Of a DNA stretch of 20,240 bases, positions 7,015 through 15,306 are shown piece by piece (position 1 is the stretch's first letter; each line of letters opens with the position of its first letter). Under the pieces are notes generated by a model, which searched no databases, was not told the DNA's origin, and saw only the letters and a list, made by a program, of their open reading frames with translations. This stretch comes from JAGPCH01 sp039810605 (GTDB lineage Bacteria > Bacteroidota > Ignavibacteria > Tepidaquicellales > Tepidaquicellaceae): the NCBI GenBank assembly GCA_039810605.1, contig JBDHXH010000051.1, forward strand, positions 1 through 20,240, given 5' to 3'. The position numbers were made by a program, and so were the translations under genes.

Positions 7015-8781
7015 ATGCAGTTAATAGACTGGTTTATCATTCTTCTCTATTTTGTCATTTCACTTCTTATAGGACTTATCTTCTCCAAGCGGGCAAGCGG
7101 ATCAACAGAAAATTTTTTCCTGTCAGGGAGAAAACTATCCTGGTGGCTCGCTGGTCTTTCGATGGTTGCTACAACTTTTGCAGCAGACACTCCGCTTGCA
7201 GTAACTGAACTTGTAGGTCAAAACGGTATTGCAGGCAACTGGCTCTGGTGGAATATGCTGATCGGAGGAATGCTCACTGTGTTTTTCTTTGCAAGACTCT
7301 GGAGAAGAGCCGAAATACTTACTGATGTCGAGTTCATCGAATTCAGATATTCAGGAAGACCGGCTGCAGTGCTTAGAGGATTCAAAGCAATCTATATGGG
7401 AATTTTCATGAATACGATTATTATGGGTTGGGTAAATCTTGCGATGATAAAAATTCTTATAGGAATGTTTCCTGAATATGTGAATGCATCCAATGCGATT
7501 TATTTCGTGGGAGGATGTATTTTACTGACTGCATTCTACTCTGCACTTTCGGGGTTATGGGGAGTGGCAGTAACTGATGCATTTCAGTTTATTCTTGCAA
7601 TGGCAGGATGTATTGTTCTCGCAATAATTGTAATCGGGCAGCCGCAGATTGGCGGCATCAGCGGACTGAAGGAAAAGCTTCCTGACTGGGCAATGAGATT
7701 CACTCCCGTGATTTCATCTGAAACACCCGTCGAAACAACGGGAGGAATACTCGCCTTGACGATCTCATCTTTTCTTGCATTCATAGGTATTCAATGGTGG
7801 GCTTCGTGGTATCCCGGAGCTGAACCCGGCGGCGGCGGTTATGTTGCTCAAAGAATGATGAGCGCAAAGGATGAAAAAAATTCTCTGTACGCAACACTCT
7901 TTTTTCAGATTGCACATTACTGCATCAGACCATGGCCGTGGATAATCGTAGGATTGTGTGCTCTGATCATTTATCCTGATCTCTCACATGCCGATAAAGG
8001 TCTGGGCTTCGTTAAGGCAATGAACGACTTTCTGCCTCCCGGACTGAAGGGACTTTTGCTTGCAGCATTCCTTGCTGCTTATATGTCAACAATTGCAACT
8101 CACCTCAACTGGGGTACCTCATATTTCATAAATGATTTTTACAGAAGATTTCTTGTGAAGGAAAAGACCGAGAAACACTATGTGAGTATTTCACGGATCA
8201 TGACAATTGTGTTTATGTTTCTGTCGGTGATTGTTACAACTCAAATGACTACAATATCCGGTGTCTGGAGTTTTGTAATCGAATGCGGTGCCGGTCTCGG
8301 ACTGGTGCTGATATTACGGTGGTTCTGGTGGAAAGTAAATGCAATTAGCGAAATCGTTGCAACCGTTGTTCCTTTCATAGTATATGGAATCCTCTACTTC
8401 GGAAAATTTGATATTGCATTTCCCAACACTTTATATGTGATTGTTCCCGTTACTACTGCTGCATGGCTCATTACTGCATATATTACAAAGCAAACTGAAG
8501 AAACAAAACTCGAATCTTTTTACAGAAGAGTGCATCCGGGCGGACCAGGTTGGAAAAAAATTTCATCCAGACTTCCTGATGTAAAATCCGACAAGGGCTA
8601 CTTCATTCTTTTCGTGGATTGGATTGCAGGAATTGTACTCGTGTACTCGTTCTTGTTTGGAATCGGCAAACTGATTTTCAAAGACTACACTTTCGGTTTC
8701 CTATTCGTGCTTATCGGAATTGCCGCAGCGTTGATCATTAAAAGAAATTTTAATGTAATTAACAAAGAGCTGTTGAGTTGA
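7015..8781 (+). CDS. Sodium:solute symporter (SSS family)
   Basis: 588 residues, largely membrane segments, in the LeuT-fold SSS family (SGLT/PutP type). An in-frame TGA ends 3 bases before the ATG, which fixes the start. Segments run from about 5-24 through 560-576, at least 12-13 in all. Diagnostic stretches are the first helix into SKRASGSTENFFLSGRKLSWW (SSS signature region), AADTPLAVTELVG (57-69), WWASWYPGAEPGGGGYVAQRM (261-281, the long motif of the family), and AAYMSTIATHLNWGTSYFINDF (354-375). Ser358/Thr359 match the Na+-site Ser/Thr pair of TM8 in vSGLT. The transported solute cannot be assigned; sugars, amino acids, nucleosides and carboxylates are all known for the family. No clear promoter or Shine-Dalgarno was found in the 232-base intergenic region upstream, which is shared with the divergent redoxin gene. 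Confidence 0.92.
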   Translation: MQLIDWFIILLYFVISLLIGLIFSKRASGSTENFFLSGRKLSWWLAGLSMVATTFAADTPLAVTELVGQNGIAGNWLWWNMLIGGMLTVFFFARLWRRAEILTDVEFIEFRYSGRPAAVLRGFKAIYMGIFMNTIIMGWVNLAMIKILIGMFPEYVNASNAIYFVGGCILLTAFYSALSGLWGVAVTDAFQFILAMAGCIVLAIIVIGQPQIGGISGLKEKLPDWAMRFTPVISSETPVETTGGILALTISSFLAFIGIQWWASWYPGAEPGGGGYVAQRMMSAKDEKNSLYATLFFQIAHYCIRPWPWIIVGLCALIIYPDLSHADKGLGFVKAMNDFLPPGLKGLLLAAFLAAYMSTIATHLNWGTSYFINDFYRRFLVKEKTEKHYVSISRIMTIVFMFLSVIVTTQMTTISGVWSFVIECGAGLGLVLILRWFWWKVNAISEIVATVVPFIVYGILYFGKFDIAFPNTLYVIVPVTTAAWLITAYITKQTEETKLESFYRRVHPGGPGWKKISSRLPDVKSDKGYFILFVDWIAGIVLVYSFLFGIGKLIFKDYTFGFLFVLIGIAAALIIKRNFNVINKELLS

Positions 8782-8902
8782 GCATGCATTGAATCTATTG
8801 AGGAAACAAGCTTACTAAAGGAAAATATTTTATTATCGAAATAAAGAAGAGTTTAAAGAGAACTTCAAAACAAATAGACTTTTTCAAATTCTGCTAACAT
8901 AA

Positions 8903-9361
8903 ATGACATTAAAGGAAAACTCGGCTGCACCTGACTTTAAACTTGTGAGTGATGAAGGTAAAGAAGTGAGTCTCAAGGATTTCAGAGGAAAGAAAGTGAT
9001 ACTTTATTTCTATCCGAAGGATGATACCTCGGGATGCACTAAGGAGGCTTGCAGTTTCAGAGACAGCATAAAACTTTTCGAGAAGAAAAATGCTGTCATT
9101 ATAGGAGTGAGCAAAGATGACATCAAGTCACATCAAAAGTTCAAGAAAAAGTATGACCTGCCGTTTACATTGCTCTCTGATGAAAATCTGAAAATGCTAA
9201 AGTCATACGGAGTTTGGAAAGAAAAATCTATGTACGGAAGAAAGTATATGGGAATTGTCAGAACAACATTCGTGATAGACGAGAAGGGACGCATTGAAAA
9301 AATTTTCAACAATGTTTCTGTTGACGGTCACATTAAAGAGTTGCTAAACGCTCTACAATAA
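8903..9361 (+). CDS. bcp: Thioredoxin-dependent thiol peroxidase, Bcp/PrxQ type
   Basis: 152 residues, normal length for bacterioferritin comigratory protein. It reduces hydrogen peroxide and organic hydroperoxides with electrons from thioredoxin. YFYPKDDTSGCTKEACSFRD shows the peroxidatic Cys45 (P-x-x-x-T-x-x-C context) and the resolving Cys50 five residues later, the PrxQ-alpha arrangement. VRTTFVID near 123-130 supplies the conserved arginine. There is no signal peptide, so it acts in the cytosol, unlike the exported redoxin encoded at 6201-6782. The aquaporin gene follows 35 bases later on the same strand, so co-transcription is plausible. The ATG follows an AT-rich leader without Shine-Dalgarno. 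Confidence 0.95.
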   Translation: MTLKENSAAPDFKLVSDEGKEVSLKDFRGKKVILYFYPKDDTSGCTKEACSFRDSIKLFEKKNAVIIGVSKDDIKSHQKFKKKYDLPFTLLSDENLKMLKSYGVWKEKSMYGRKYMGIVRTTFVIDEKGRIEKIFNNVSVDGHIKELLNALQ

Positions 9362-9396
9362 AACATAAATTAATTAACCAAAACAAGAAAACAAAA

Positions 9397-10023
9397 ATGA
9401 AAAACTACCTTACAGAGTTCATCGGAACATTTTTCTTGGTGTTTACAATCGGAATGTGTGTAATGGAACCGGGAGCAGGTCTAATGGCTCCGCTTGCAAT
9501 TGGCTCCGTTTTGATGGTGATGGTTTATGCCGGCGGTCACATCTCCGGCGCGCACTATAATCCCGCAGTTTCGCTTGGAGTTTTCATGAGGGGAAAACTG
9601 AATTCAAAGGACCTTATCATGTACTGGGTCGCACAGTTTATCGGAGCAGCAGTTGCAGCTCTTGTGGTTTCCTATTTTAAAGTTGGGGCAAGTCCTACTC
9701 CAATTACTCACGATGTTGCGAAGAGCTTGTTAGTAGAATTTCTTTTTACGTTTGCACTGGTGTACATTGTATTGAATGTTGCAACTGCGGATGAGACCGC
9801 AGGCAATTCATATTTCGGGCTGGCAATCGGATTCATCGTGGTTGCAGGGGCTTATGCAGTCGGTGCTATATCAGGGGGAGCCTTCAACCCTGCAGTTGCA
9901 CTCGGAATTTCGATGCTTGGGCTAAGCAGTTTCTCGAGTATCTGGATATACCTTGTCGGATGCTTTGCAGGTGGCGCGGTAGCTGCAATAATCTTCAAAA
10001 TGCAGCACCCGAGCGCAAACTGA
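9397..10023 (+). CDS. Aquaporin (MIP family) with atypical selectivity filter
   Basis: 208 residues with six membrane helices and both half-helix motifs: GHISGAHYNPAV (NPA at 55-57) and AISGGAFNPAV (NPA at 164-166). Length and the GHISGxHxNPAV block are close to AqpZ, but the filter is not. Counting back from the NPA motifs as in E. coli AqpZ (Phe43, His174, Thr183, Arg189) gives Ile35, Ala152, Gly161 and Val167, so the filter arginine is Val and the aromatic residue is missing. The predicted constriction is wide and hydrophobic, somewhat like plant TIP proteins that also carry Val at this place. Water is therefore not a safe substrate call; small neutral solutes or hydrogen peroxide are possible. 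The peroxidase gene directly upstream fits the latter only as inference. Confidence 0.9.
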   Translation: MKNYLTEFIGTFFLVFTIGMCVMEPGAGLMAPLAIGSVLMVMVYAGGHISGAHYNPAVSLGVFMRGKLNSKDLIMYWVAQFIGAAVAALVVSYFKVGASPTPITHDVAKSLLVEFLFTFALVYIVLNVATADETAGNSYFGLAIGFIVVAGAYAVGAISGGAFNPAVALGISMLGLSSFSSIWIYLVGCFAGGAVAAIIFKMQHPSAN

Positions 10024-10033
10024 ATCATTATTT

Positions 10034-10067
10034 TTTCTCAAAGCTTAAAAATGAAAAGTTTGAGAAA
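10034..10067 (+). other. Stem-loop after the aquaporin gene
   Basis: Arms 10034-10046 (with one bulged G) and 10056-10067 pair over about 12 bp around a short A-rich loop. The T run precedes the stem rather than following it, so it is a poor intrinsic terminator on either strand. It may protect the 3' end of the mRNA. Confidence 0.35.
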
Positions 10068-10137
10068 TCAGAAATTCGTCATTTAATATTTGTAAGAAAA
10101 TATAATGCTTTGAGGAAAAAATTTTAATCTGTTAAAA

Positions 10138-11271
10138 ATGTCTGAAGAAATTGTTGTCAAAGTTGTAGAGTCCGAAACGGACAAGAATGATTTCATTAAT
10201 TTCCCTTACAAGTTTTATGCGGGCAACAAGAACTGGGTTGAACCCCTTCGCTTTGATGTAAGGAATAATCTTAACGAGAAAAAGAATCCATTCTATCAGC
10301 ATTCCAAAATAAGGCTATGGTTAGCATATAAAGGAAGTGAGATTGTCGGACGCATTGCCGGCATTATTAATGACAGCCATAACAAATTCTATAATGACAG
10401 AACAGGTTTCTTCGGTTTCTTTGAGTGTATAGACAATAAGGAAGTTGCCTCAATGCTTTTTGAGAAAGCAGAAGAGTTTGCCAAAGAAAACGGAATGGAT
10501 ATACTGCGTGGTCCGGTCAATCCTTCAACAAATGATGAATGCGGATTGCTCATTGACAGCTTTGACTCCCCTCCCGTAATGCTAATGCCATATAATCCGG
10601 AATATTATTCACATCTGATTGAGAACTCCGGATTCAAAAAAGTAAAGGACCTCCTTGCCTTGTGGATTGACAGCGAAGTAATTAAGAATGAACAATTGAT
10701 GAACAAACTCGAGCGCTTGAGTGAACTAATTATCAAGAAGGAGAATCTCTCAATCAGGAAAGTTAACCTTAAAGACTTCGCTAACGAAGTCCAGAGGGTA
10801 AGGGAGGTGTATAACAATGCCTGGCAGGACAACTGGGGCTTTGTTCCGATGACAGAAGACGAATTTAAATTCATAGCAGCGAATCTCAAAATGGCGGTGG
10901 ATCCCGACTTCGTTGAGTTTGCCGAGATTGACGGCAAGACTGTCGGCTTCTCGCTTGCTTTGCCTGATGTCAACCAGGCGATTAAGGGATTGAACGGAAA
11001 ACTGTTTCCATTCGGAATCTTGAAATTTCTGAACAACAGGAAGAAGATAAATCAGTTGCGCGTGATAATTATGGGAGTGAAAAAGGAATATCACAAGAAA
11101 GGAATTGACGCGGTATTTTATAGAAACATTATTAAGGAAGGCAACAGGAAAAAATTCCGTGGCGCCGAAATTTCATGGGTACTTGAAGATAATCTTGCAA
11201 TGAAGCAGGCTGCGGAAAAACTTGGGGCAAGAGTCTATAAGACCTACAGGATATATGATAAGAATATTTAA
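10138..11271 (+). CDS. GNAT-like N-acetyltransferase, probably two tandem GNAT folds (YghO-like)
   Basis: 377 residues, no signal peptide. Residues 10-175 hold a first half with NKNWVEPLRFDV near 30-41, an IVGRIAGIIND strand-loop and GPVNPSTNDECGLLIDSF, blocks I know from the long GNAT proteins annotated as YghO-like. Residues 200-377 look like a second GNAT fold: SIRKVNLKDF, YNNAWQDNWGFVPMT, TVGFSLALPDV, an acetyl-CoA-loop-like VKKEYHKKGIDAV and the final SWVLEDNLAMKQAAEKLGARVYKTYRIYDK. The loop lacks the canonical glycine pattern, so activity is uncertain. The substrate is unknown. The stop codon TAA at 11269-11271 overlaps the stop of the convergent arylamine acetyltransferase. Confidence 0.82.
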   Translation: MSEEIVVKVVESETDKNDFINFPYKFYAGNKNWVEPLRFDVRNNLNEKKNPFYQHSKIRLWLAYKGSEIVGRIAGIINDSHNKFYNDRTGFFGFFECIDNKEVASMLFEKAEEFAKENGMDILRGPVNPSTNDECGLLIDSFDSPPVMLMPYNPEYYSHLIENSGFKKVKDLLALWIDSEVIKNEQLMNKLERLSELIIKKENLSIRKVNLKDFANEVQRVREVYNNAWQDNWGFVPMTEDEFKFIAANLKMAVDPDFVEFAEIDGKTVGFSLALPDVNQAIKGLNGKLFPFGILKFLNNRKKINQLRVIIMGVKKEYHKKGIDAVFYRNIIKEGNRKKFRGAEISWVLEDNLAMKQAAEKLGARVYKTYRIYDKNI

Positions 11272-12035
11272 TCTCTGCCCGCCCAATCTATACCGAAATT
11301 TTCAAACAGCTTTGTCCTGAAATCGTTTTCATCTGTAACTTCCGTAATCACTTTTTCATTCCCTGTTGTTACGGTAAATTTTGAATCAGTTAAACTGATT
11401 CTCCCGTCACAAGTTGCGATGGAACACACTCTATTTCGGGTAAAGTGAGAGTCGGGAGAAGTCTGATGAAATTTGTTCATCCCCTGAAATTCTGCCCAGC
11501 TTCTCTCTTTCAATGTGAAAATATACTCTCCCTTAAAATCCATTCCATCGGAAGATCTCATCAGCACTAAATATTCCGAATCATAATTTTCAATCTTAAA
11601 AAAATCTTTTCTGTCCTTTCGGATTTTTCCCGTTACAATTTCAACAGGTTCGAAAAAATTATCGCCGAATCCAACATCAGTGAGATATTCTTTGCCTTCG
11701 ACTTCGCTCACAATTGCAAGATGATCAAATTCAGCTCCCCATCCTCCTTTGCCGTTTCTGACCCGAGCAGAGATCATCTTAACCTTATAGCCAAGTTCTT
11801 TAAGAAGATGAAAGAACATACCGTTGAGTTCATAACAATATCCGCCGCGTTTACCTTCAATAATTTTTGTAAACAGTAAGTCATAAGAAAGAACTATTTC
11901 CTTATTTCTGTGGATATCAAGATTTTCAAATGGAATGTTAAGCAGATGATTCTTATGAAGTATCCTCAAGAACTCGTGATCAGGTTTACCAATTTTATTT
12001 AGCCCGATACGTTTCAGATATCTTTGTGCTCTCAT
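11268..12035 (-). CDS. nat: Arylamine N-acetyltransferase
   Basis: 255 residues, slightly short but normal for bacterial NAT (about 260-280). The cysteine-protease-like triad is intact: Cys67 in KRGGYCYELNGMF, His105 in EFDHLAIV and Asp120 in YLTDVGFGD. IPFENLDIH at 34-42 is the conserved N-terminal block, and the second and third domains follow. The enzyme moves an acetyl group from acetyl-CoA to arylamines, hydrazines or arylhydroxylamines by a ping-pong mechanism through the cysteine. In some lineages relatives act in biosynthesis, but no biosynthetic genes stand beside this one. It is a single gene, convergent with the GNAT gene and divergent from the lamin-tail-like gene. Confidence 0.93.
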   Translation of the reverse strand: MRAQRYLKRIGLNKIGKPDHEFLRILHKNHLLNIPFENLDIHRNKEIVLSYDLLFTKIIEGKRGGYCYELNGMFFHLLKELGYKVKMISARVRNGKGGWGAEFDHLAIVSEVEGKEYLTDVGFGDNFFEPVEIVTGKIRKDRKDFFKIENYDSEYLVLMRSSDGMDFKGEYIFTLKERSWAEFQGMNKFHQTSPDSHFTRNRVCSIATCDGRISLTDSKFTVTTGNEKVITEVTDENDFRTKLFENFGIDWAGRD

Positions 12036-12091
12036 GTGTGAACATAATGTAGCATATCAGTGCAACACCTTAAATACAAATCCATATCGTA

Positions 12092-12120
12092 AATCTATTC
12101 CAATCTATTCCGGGAATTCC
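12092..12120. repeat. Helically phased ATTCC repeats in a divergent intergenic region
   Basis: AATCTATTCC occurs twice in perfect tandem (12092-12101, 12102-12111), and a third ATTCC follows at 12116-12120 inside the palindrome GGAATTCC (12113-12120). A further ATTCC lies at 12166-12170, 50 bases on. The 9-10 base spacing puts them on one helix face, as in a cooperative operator. No regulator is identified. Confidence 0.45.
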
Positions 12121-12192
12121 AAATCAATTATCCCCATATATTATTATGGTATTTGGACTTGAAATATTCCTTTGCCGTAATTATGTTGAGCT

Positions 12193-12558
12193 ATGGAATT
12201 GAGAATAAAGGGGATCCGAAACGCAGGCGATATACGAAGCGAATACATTGAGCTCGTTGCCAACTCAACTGTAAATCTGAAGAACTTCATTTTGTCGGAT
12301 ACATTTTACACGCATTCAAACAGGAACATTAAGAGACATTTGTTTTGGTTTCCTGAATTGAACATCAGAATGGGGACAACGGTACGACTCAATACGCGGA
12401 AGGGATTGCACAATCTTGAACTTGCTAATTTTTATTGGAACCTTGATGAGGCTTTATGGAAACAACAGTTTGTCTCTGCATATCTCATTAGGATTGATGA
12501 TTATATTCCTTACCCGGATACCAAGGGATTTCTTGATACTCTGTTTTCCTCTGACTAA
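12193..12558 (+). CDS. Small stand-alone lamin-tail-domain-like protein
   Basis: 121 residues. An in-frame TGA ends 3 bases before ATG 12193, so the start is firm and the protein has no signal peptide or membrane segment. The sequence fits the lamin tail domain (LTD, an Ig-like fold): NAGDIRSEYIELVANST at 11-27, a core NLKNFILSD strand at 29-37, HLFWFPELNI, GTTVRLNTRKG at 61-71, then NFYWNLDEALW at 79-89 and AYLIRIDDY, which parallel the G-x-x-V-R-L-x-T-x-x-G ... YW ... W ... AYL-x-D run of bacterial LTDs. Most bacterial LTDs I know are parts of exported nucleases or surface proteins; a single cytosolic one is unusual. Function is unknown. It lies between two divergent or separate units and seems monocistronic. 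Confidence 0.68.
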   Translation: MELRIKGIRNAGDIRSEYIELVANSTVNLKNFILSDTFYTHSNRNIKRHLFWFPELNIRMGTTVRLNTRKGLHNLELANFYWNLDEALWKQQFVSAYLIRIDDYIPYPDTKGFLDTLFSSD

Positions 12559-12639
12559 AGAGCAATCTGTTTTTGGTTAATGAAGGCTGGACGAGTTCAT
12601 CAAGCACTTCGAAGAACTTCAAAGGCATCTTAAATTCAA

Positions 12640-12680
12640 TTGTAAGAAGTTGCAAAATAAGCTATTTTTGAAGTTTTGCA
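12640..12680 (+). promoter_or_regulatory. Possible Bacteroidota-type promoter with inverted repeat before nrnA
   Basis: TTG (12640-12642) and TATTTTTG (12663-12670) are 20 bases apart and match the -33 TTTG / -7 TAnnTTTG pattern known for Bacteroidota. An inverted repeat TGCAAAA (12651-12657) / TTTTGCA (12674-12680) brackets the -7 element and could be an operator. The region is AT-rich, so chance is a real alternative. Confidence 0.35.
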
Positions 12681-12697
12681 TACAATAAATATTATAA

Positions 12698-13699
12698 TTG
12701 AAAGACAAATTTGAACTTGCTTGCTCAATGCTCGACGCATGCGAGAAAATCATTCTTACAACTCACGTAGTACCCGATGGTGATGCAATTGGAAGTGTAA
12801 TCGCATTTTCTGACTACCTTAAGCTCAAGGGCAAGAATCCTGTTATCATCAATCATTCCGGAACTCCGGACAACCTCAAATTCCTGGACAAGAAAAATCT
12901 TATCAGATGTTTTCTTGAAGACGAAACAGAAAACAAAAGATTAATTGCAGAAGCTGATGTAATTGTCATTCTTGATACCAATGATTTCTCACGGACAAAG
13001 TCAATGGCGGATTACATTGCAAATTCAAAAGCAAAGAAGATCTGTATTGACCATCATACGGGAACAAACGAAAATCTATATGACGTTTTGGTTTCCAATA
13101 CAAGTTATCCTTCAACCTGTTCTATTCTTTATGAGTTTATAAAATCTGACAATGAAAAATTCCTGACAAAGGAAATTGCATCTTCTCTTTATGTCGGCAT
13201 CATGACCGACACGGGTTCATTTCATCATCCCAGAACTGATTCAAACGTATTTCTGGCATGTGCTGATCTGATATCAAGAGGTGCCGATCCGGTTTCATTG
13301 TATGATGAAGTTTATGCCACAACCACAATCGCAAATCTGAAACTTCAGGCAAGGTTCCTGGAAAGTCTTGAATTCCTTTTTGATAATAAAGCAGTTATCG
13401 GAACTGTAACACAAGCGGACTTTAAAGCTCTGGGGCTTGACATTCAGCATGTAGAAGGCTTCACCTCAATGATAATGAACATACTTGGAATAAAGATCGG
13501 AGTTGTGATAGTTGAACTGCGCGACAATATTAAATTGTCATTCCGTTCAAAGGGAAACATTCAGGTAAATCTTCTTGCAAAAGAATTCGGCGGCGGTGGA
13601 CATCTTAATGCTGCCGGCGCAAATGTAAAAGATGTCCCACTGGAAAAATTGAAAGCACAAATCATCGAGAAAATAAAAAATTATTTGACACAAAATTAA
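12698..13699 (+). CDS. nrnA: NrnA-like DHH/DHHA1 phosphoesterase (nanoRNase / pAp phosphatase)
   Basis: 333 residues in the DHH/DHHA1 family. Start is TTG 12698: an in-frame TAA directly precedes it, and the next candidate, ATG 12728, would leave only 7 residues before the IILTTH strand, where NrnA proteins have about 15. Metal-binding motifs are TTHVVPDGDAIGS (His23, Asp27, Asp29), ILDTND (Asp93), the DHH triad at 118-120 and MTDTGSF (Asp171). The DHHA1 substrate domain ends with FGGGGHLNAAGA at 297-308. Relatives degrade 2-5 nt RNAs and dephosphorylate pAp, standing in for Orn and CysQ; cyclic dinucleotide products are also cleaved by some. pepA starts 10 bases after its stop, implying co-transcription. 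Confidence 0.92.
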   Translation: MKDKFELACSMLDACEKIILTTHVVPDGDAIGSVIAFSDYLKLKGKNPVIINHSGTPDNLKFLDKKNLIRCFLEDETENKRLIAEADVIVILDTNDFSRTKSMADYIANSKAKKICIDHHTGTNENLYDVLVSNTSYPSTCSILYEFIKSDNEKFLTKEIASSLYVGIMTDTGSFHHPRTDSNVFLACADLISRGADPVSLYDEVYATTTIANLKLQARFLESLEFLFDNKAVIGTVTQADFKALGLDIQHVEGFTSMIMNILGIKIGVVIVELRDNIKLSFRSKGNIQVNLLAKEFGGGGHLNAAGANVKDVPLEKLKAQIIEKIKNYLTQN

Positions 13700-13709
13700 T
13701 AATCAATTT

Positions 13710-15230
13710 ATGAAAGTAAGTTTTGAAAAATCCGGAATTAGAAATATCGAAGCCGATGCAATCTTGTTTCTTTGTTTTGAAGATAAGAAATTGCTCGACA
13801 CTGAACTAAAGTCAATTGAGAAATCCTTGAGAGTTAAGTTTTCCAAAACCGGATTGGAGGATTTTCAGGGAAAGGAAAAACAGACCATAATGATCCATAC
13901 GGCAAGTACAAGAATAATTCTTTCCGGACTGGGTCAAAAGAAAAATCTTAATCTGGAAAAAATAAGAGTCGCCGCTGCCCGGGGTGTAAGATTATGCGCT
14001 TCTCCGAAAATCAAAAGAATTGCAACAGAAGTCTTGTCCGATCCTGCACCATCGGCATATTCGCCCGAAGATATTGCCCGCGCGCAGACTATCGGTGCCG
14101 TTCTTGCATTGTATGCATTCGACAAATATTTTACTAAGAAAGACAGGAAAGAAATTCTGACTGTGAAACAACTGGTTTTCTTCTCGCACGATTTGAGTGA
14201 TTCGAATTATGTGAAGAAGATTGAAAAGGGTGTTAAGACAGGCGCTATAATCGGCAATTCCACAAACTTTGCTCGAGACCTCGGCAACGAGCCTTCAAAT
14301 ATATTGTATCCGGAATCACTCGCTGAATTAGTCCGCGAACGTTCGGAAACGAGGAAGTATGATGTTGAAATTTTTGACAAGAAAAAATTAACGCAACTCG
14401 GGATGGGCGGAGTTCTTGAAGTAGCCAGAGGAAGCATGCGTGAACCAAGATTTATCATTTTGAAATATAATGGCGCAGATAAAGACGAATCTCCTTACAT
14501 AATTGTCGGCAAGGGTGTTACTTTTGACAGTGGTGGAATTTCAATAAAGCCTGCTGCCGGAATGAGCAGCATGAAGATAGACATGGGCGGTGCAGCGGCA
14601 GTCATTGGTGTCTTCGATGCTATCTCGCAACTCGGCATTAAACTGAATGTAATGGGAATGATTCCCGCTGTTGAAAATATGCCGAGCGGCTCTTCATACA
14701 AACCCGGAGATGTAATCAGAGCTTACAACGGGATGACAATCGAAGTTGATAATACCGATGCGGAAGGAAGGCTTATACTCGTTGACGCTCTGTCTTATGC
14801 ATCCGAATTCAAACCAAAAGCAGTCATTGACATGGCGACTCTTACAGGCGCAGCCGTTGTTGCACTTGGAAACGTTACCTCAATTGTAATGGGGAACAAT
14901 GAAGATCTTATTCACAAACTCGAACTTGCCGGAAACCAAACGTTTGACAGAGTCTGGCAGCTTCCTCTGTGGGATGAATACGATTACATGATAGATTCTG
15001 AAATCGCAGATGTAAGAAATCAGGGAGTTGCAAGGCAGGCAGGAACAATCATAGCAGGTATGTTCCTGAAACGTTTCATCGGACAATATCCGTGGGCACA
15101 CATTGACATTGCTGCAACTGCAATCCGCGACAAGAGATCCGATTATAACCCAAAGAATGCAACGGGCGCCGGCGTAAGGCTCGTTTCGCAATTCCTCATT
15201 AATGAAGCGGATTCAAATCATAACGAGTGA
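13710..15230 (+). CDS. pepA: Leucyl aminopeptidase, M17 family
   Basis: 506 residues, close to E. coli PepA (503). The two-metal active site is complete and each ligand sits two residues before its E. coli counterpart: Lys268 and Asp273 in VGKGVTFDSGG, Lys280, Asp291 in KIDMGGAA, and Asp350, Glu352, Arg354 in the family signature NTDAEGRL. The N-terminal 160 residues are the more variable macro-like domain. It removes N-terminal residues such as leucine from peptides as a cytosolic hexamer; E. coli PepA also binds DNA, which cannot be judged here. Second gene after nrnA with a 10-base gap. The 76-base stretch to the convergent YCF48 gene has no convincing terminator. Confidence 0.96.
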   Translation: MKVSFEKSGIRNIEADAILFLCFEDKKLLDTELKSIEKSLRVKFSKTGLEDFQGKEKQTIMIHTASTRIILSGLGQKKNLNLEKIRVAAARGVRLCASPKIKRIATEVLSDPAPSAYSPEDIARAQTIGAVLALYAFDKYFTKKDRKEILTVKQLVFFSHDLSDSNYVKKIEKGVKTGAIIGNSTNFARDLGNEPSNILYPESLAELVRERSETRKYDVEIFDKKKLTQLGMGGVLEVARGSMREPRFIILKYNGADKDESPYIIVGKGVTFDSGGISIKPAAGMSSMKIDMGGAAAVIGVFDAISQLGIKLNVMGMIPAVENMPSGSSYKPGDVIRAYNGMTIEVDNTDAEGRLILVDALSYASEFKPKAVIDMATLTGAAVVALGNVTSIVMGNNEDLIHKLELAGNQTFDRVWQLPLWDEYDYMIDSEIADVRNQGVARQAGTIIAGMFLKRFIGQYPWAHIDIAATAIRDKRSDYNPKNATGAGVRLVSQFLINEADSNHNE

Positions 15231-15306
15231 AGAATCTCCAACAATGTCACATTGGTATATCGCCATATCCGATTTGAGAAAAAAGATACCTTCAGACTAT
15301 AAGCTT

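Noticed and set aside
10034..10067. Stem-loop after the aquaporin gene as an intrinsic terminator
   Set aside because: The T run lies before the stem on the plus strand, and no T run follows on either strand; kept only as a stem-loop.
10605..11094. Two antisense open frames inside the GNAT-like gene
   Set aside because: Shadows of a coding frame with clear homology blocks; no family features of their own.
14880..15191. Antisense 103-codon frame in pepA
   Set aside because: Opposite a highly conserved M17 catalytic domain; no independent support.
15242..15254. Perfect palindrome CAATGTCACATTG after pepA
   Set aside because: One-base centre cannot form a hairpin, it has no T tract, and an operator between convergent gene ends is unlikely; it is short enough to arise by chance.
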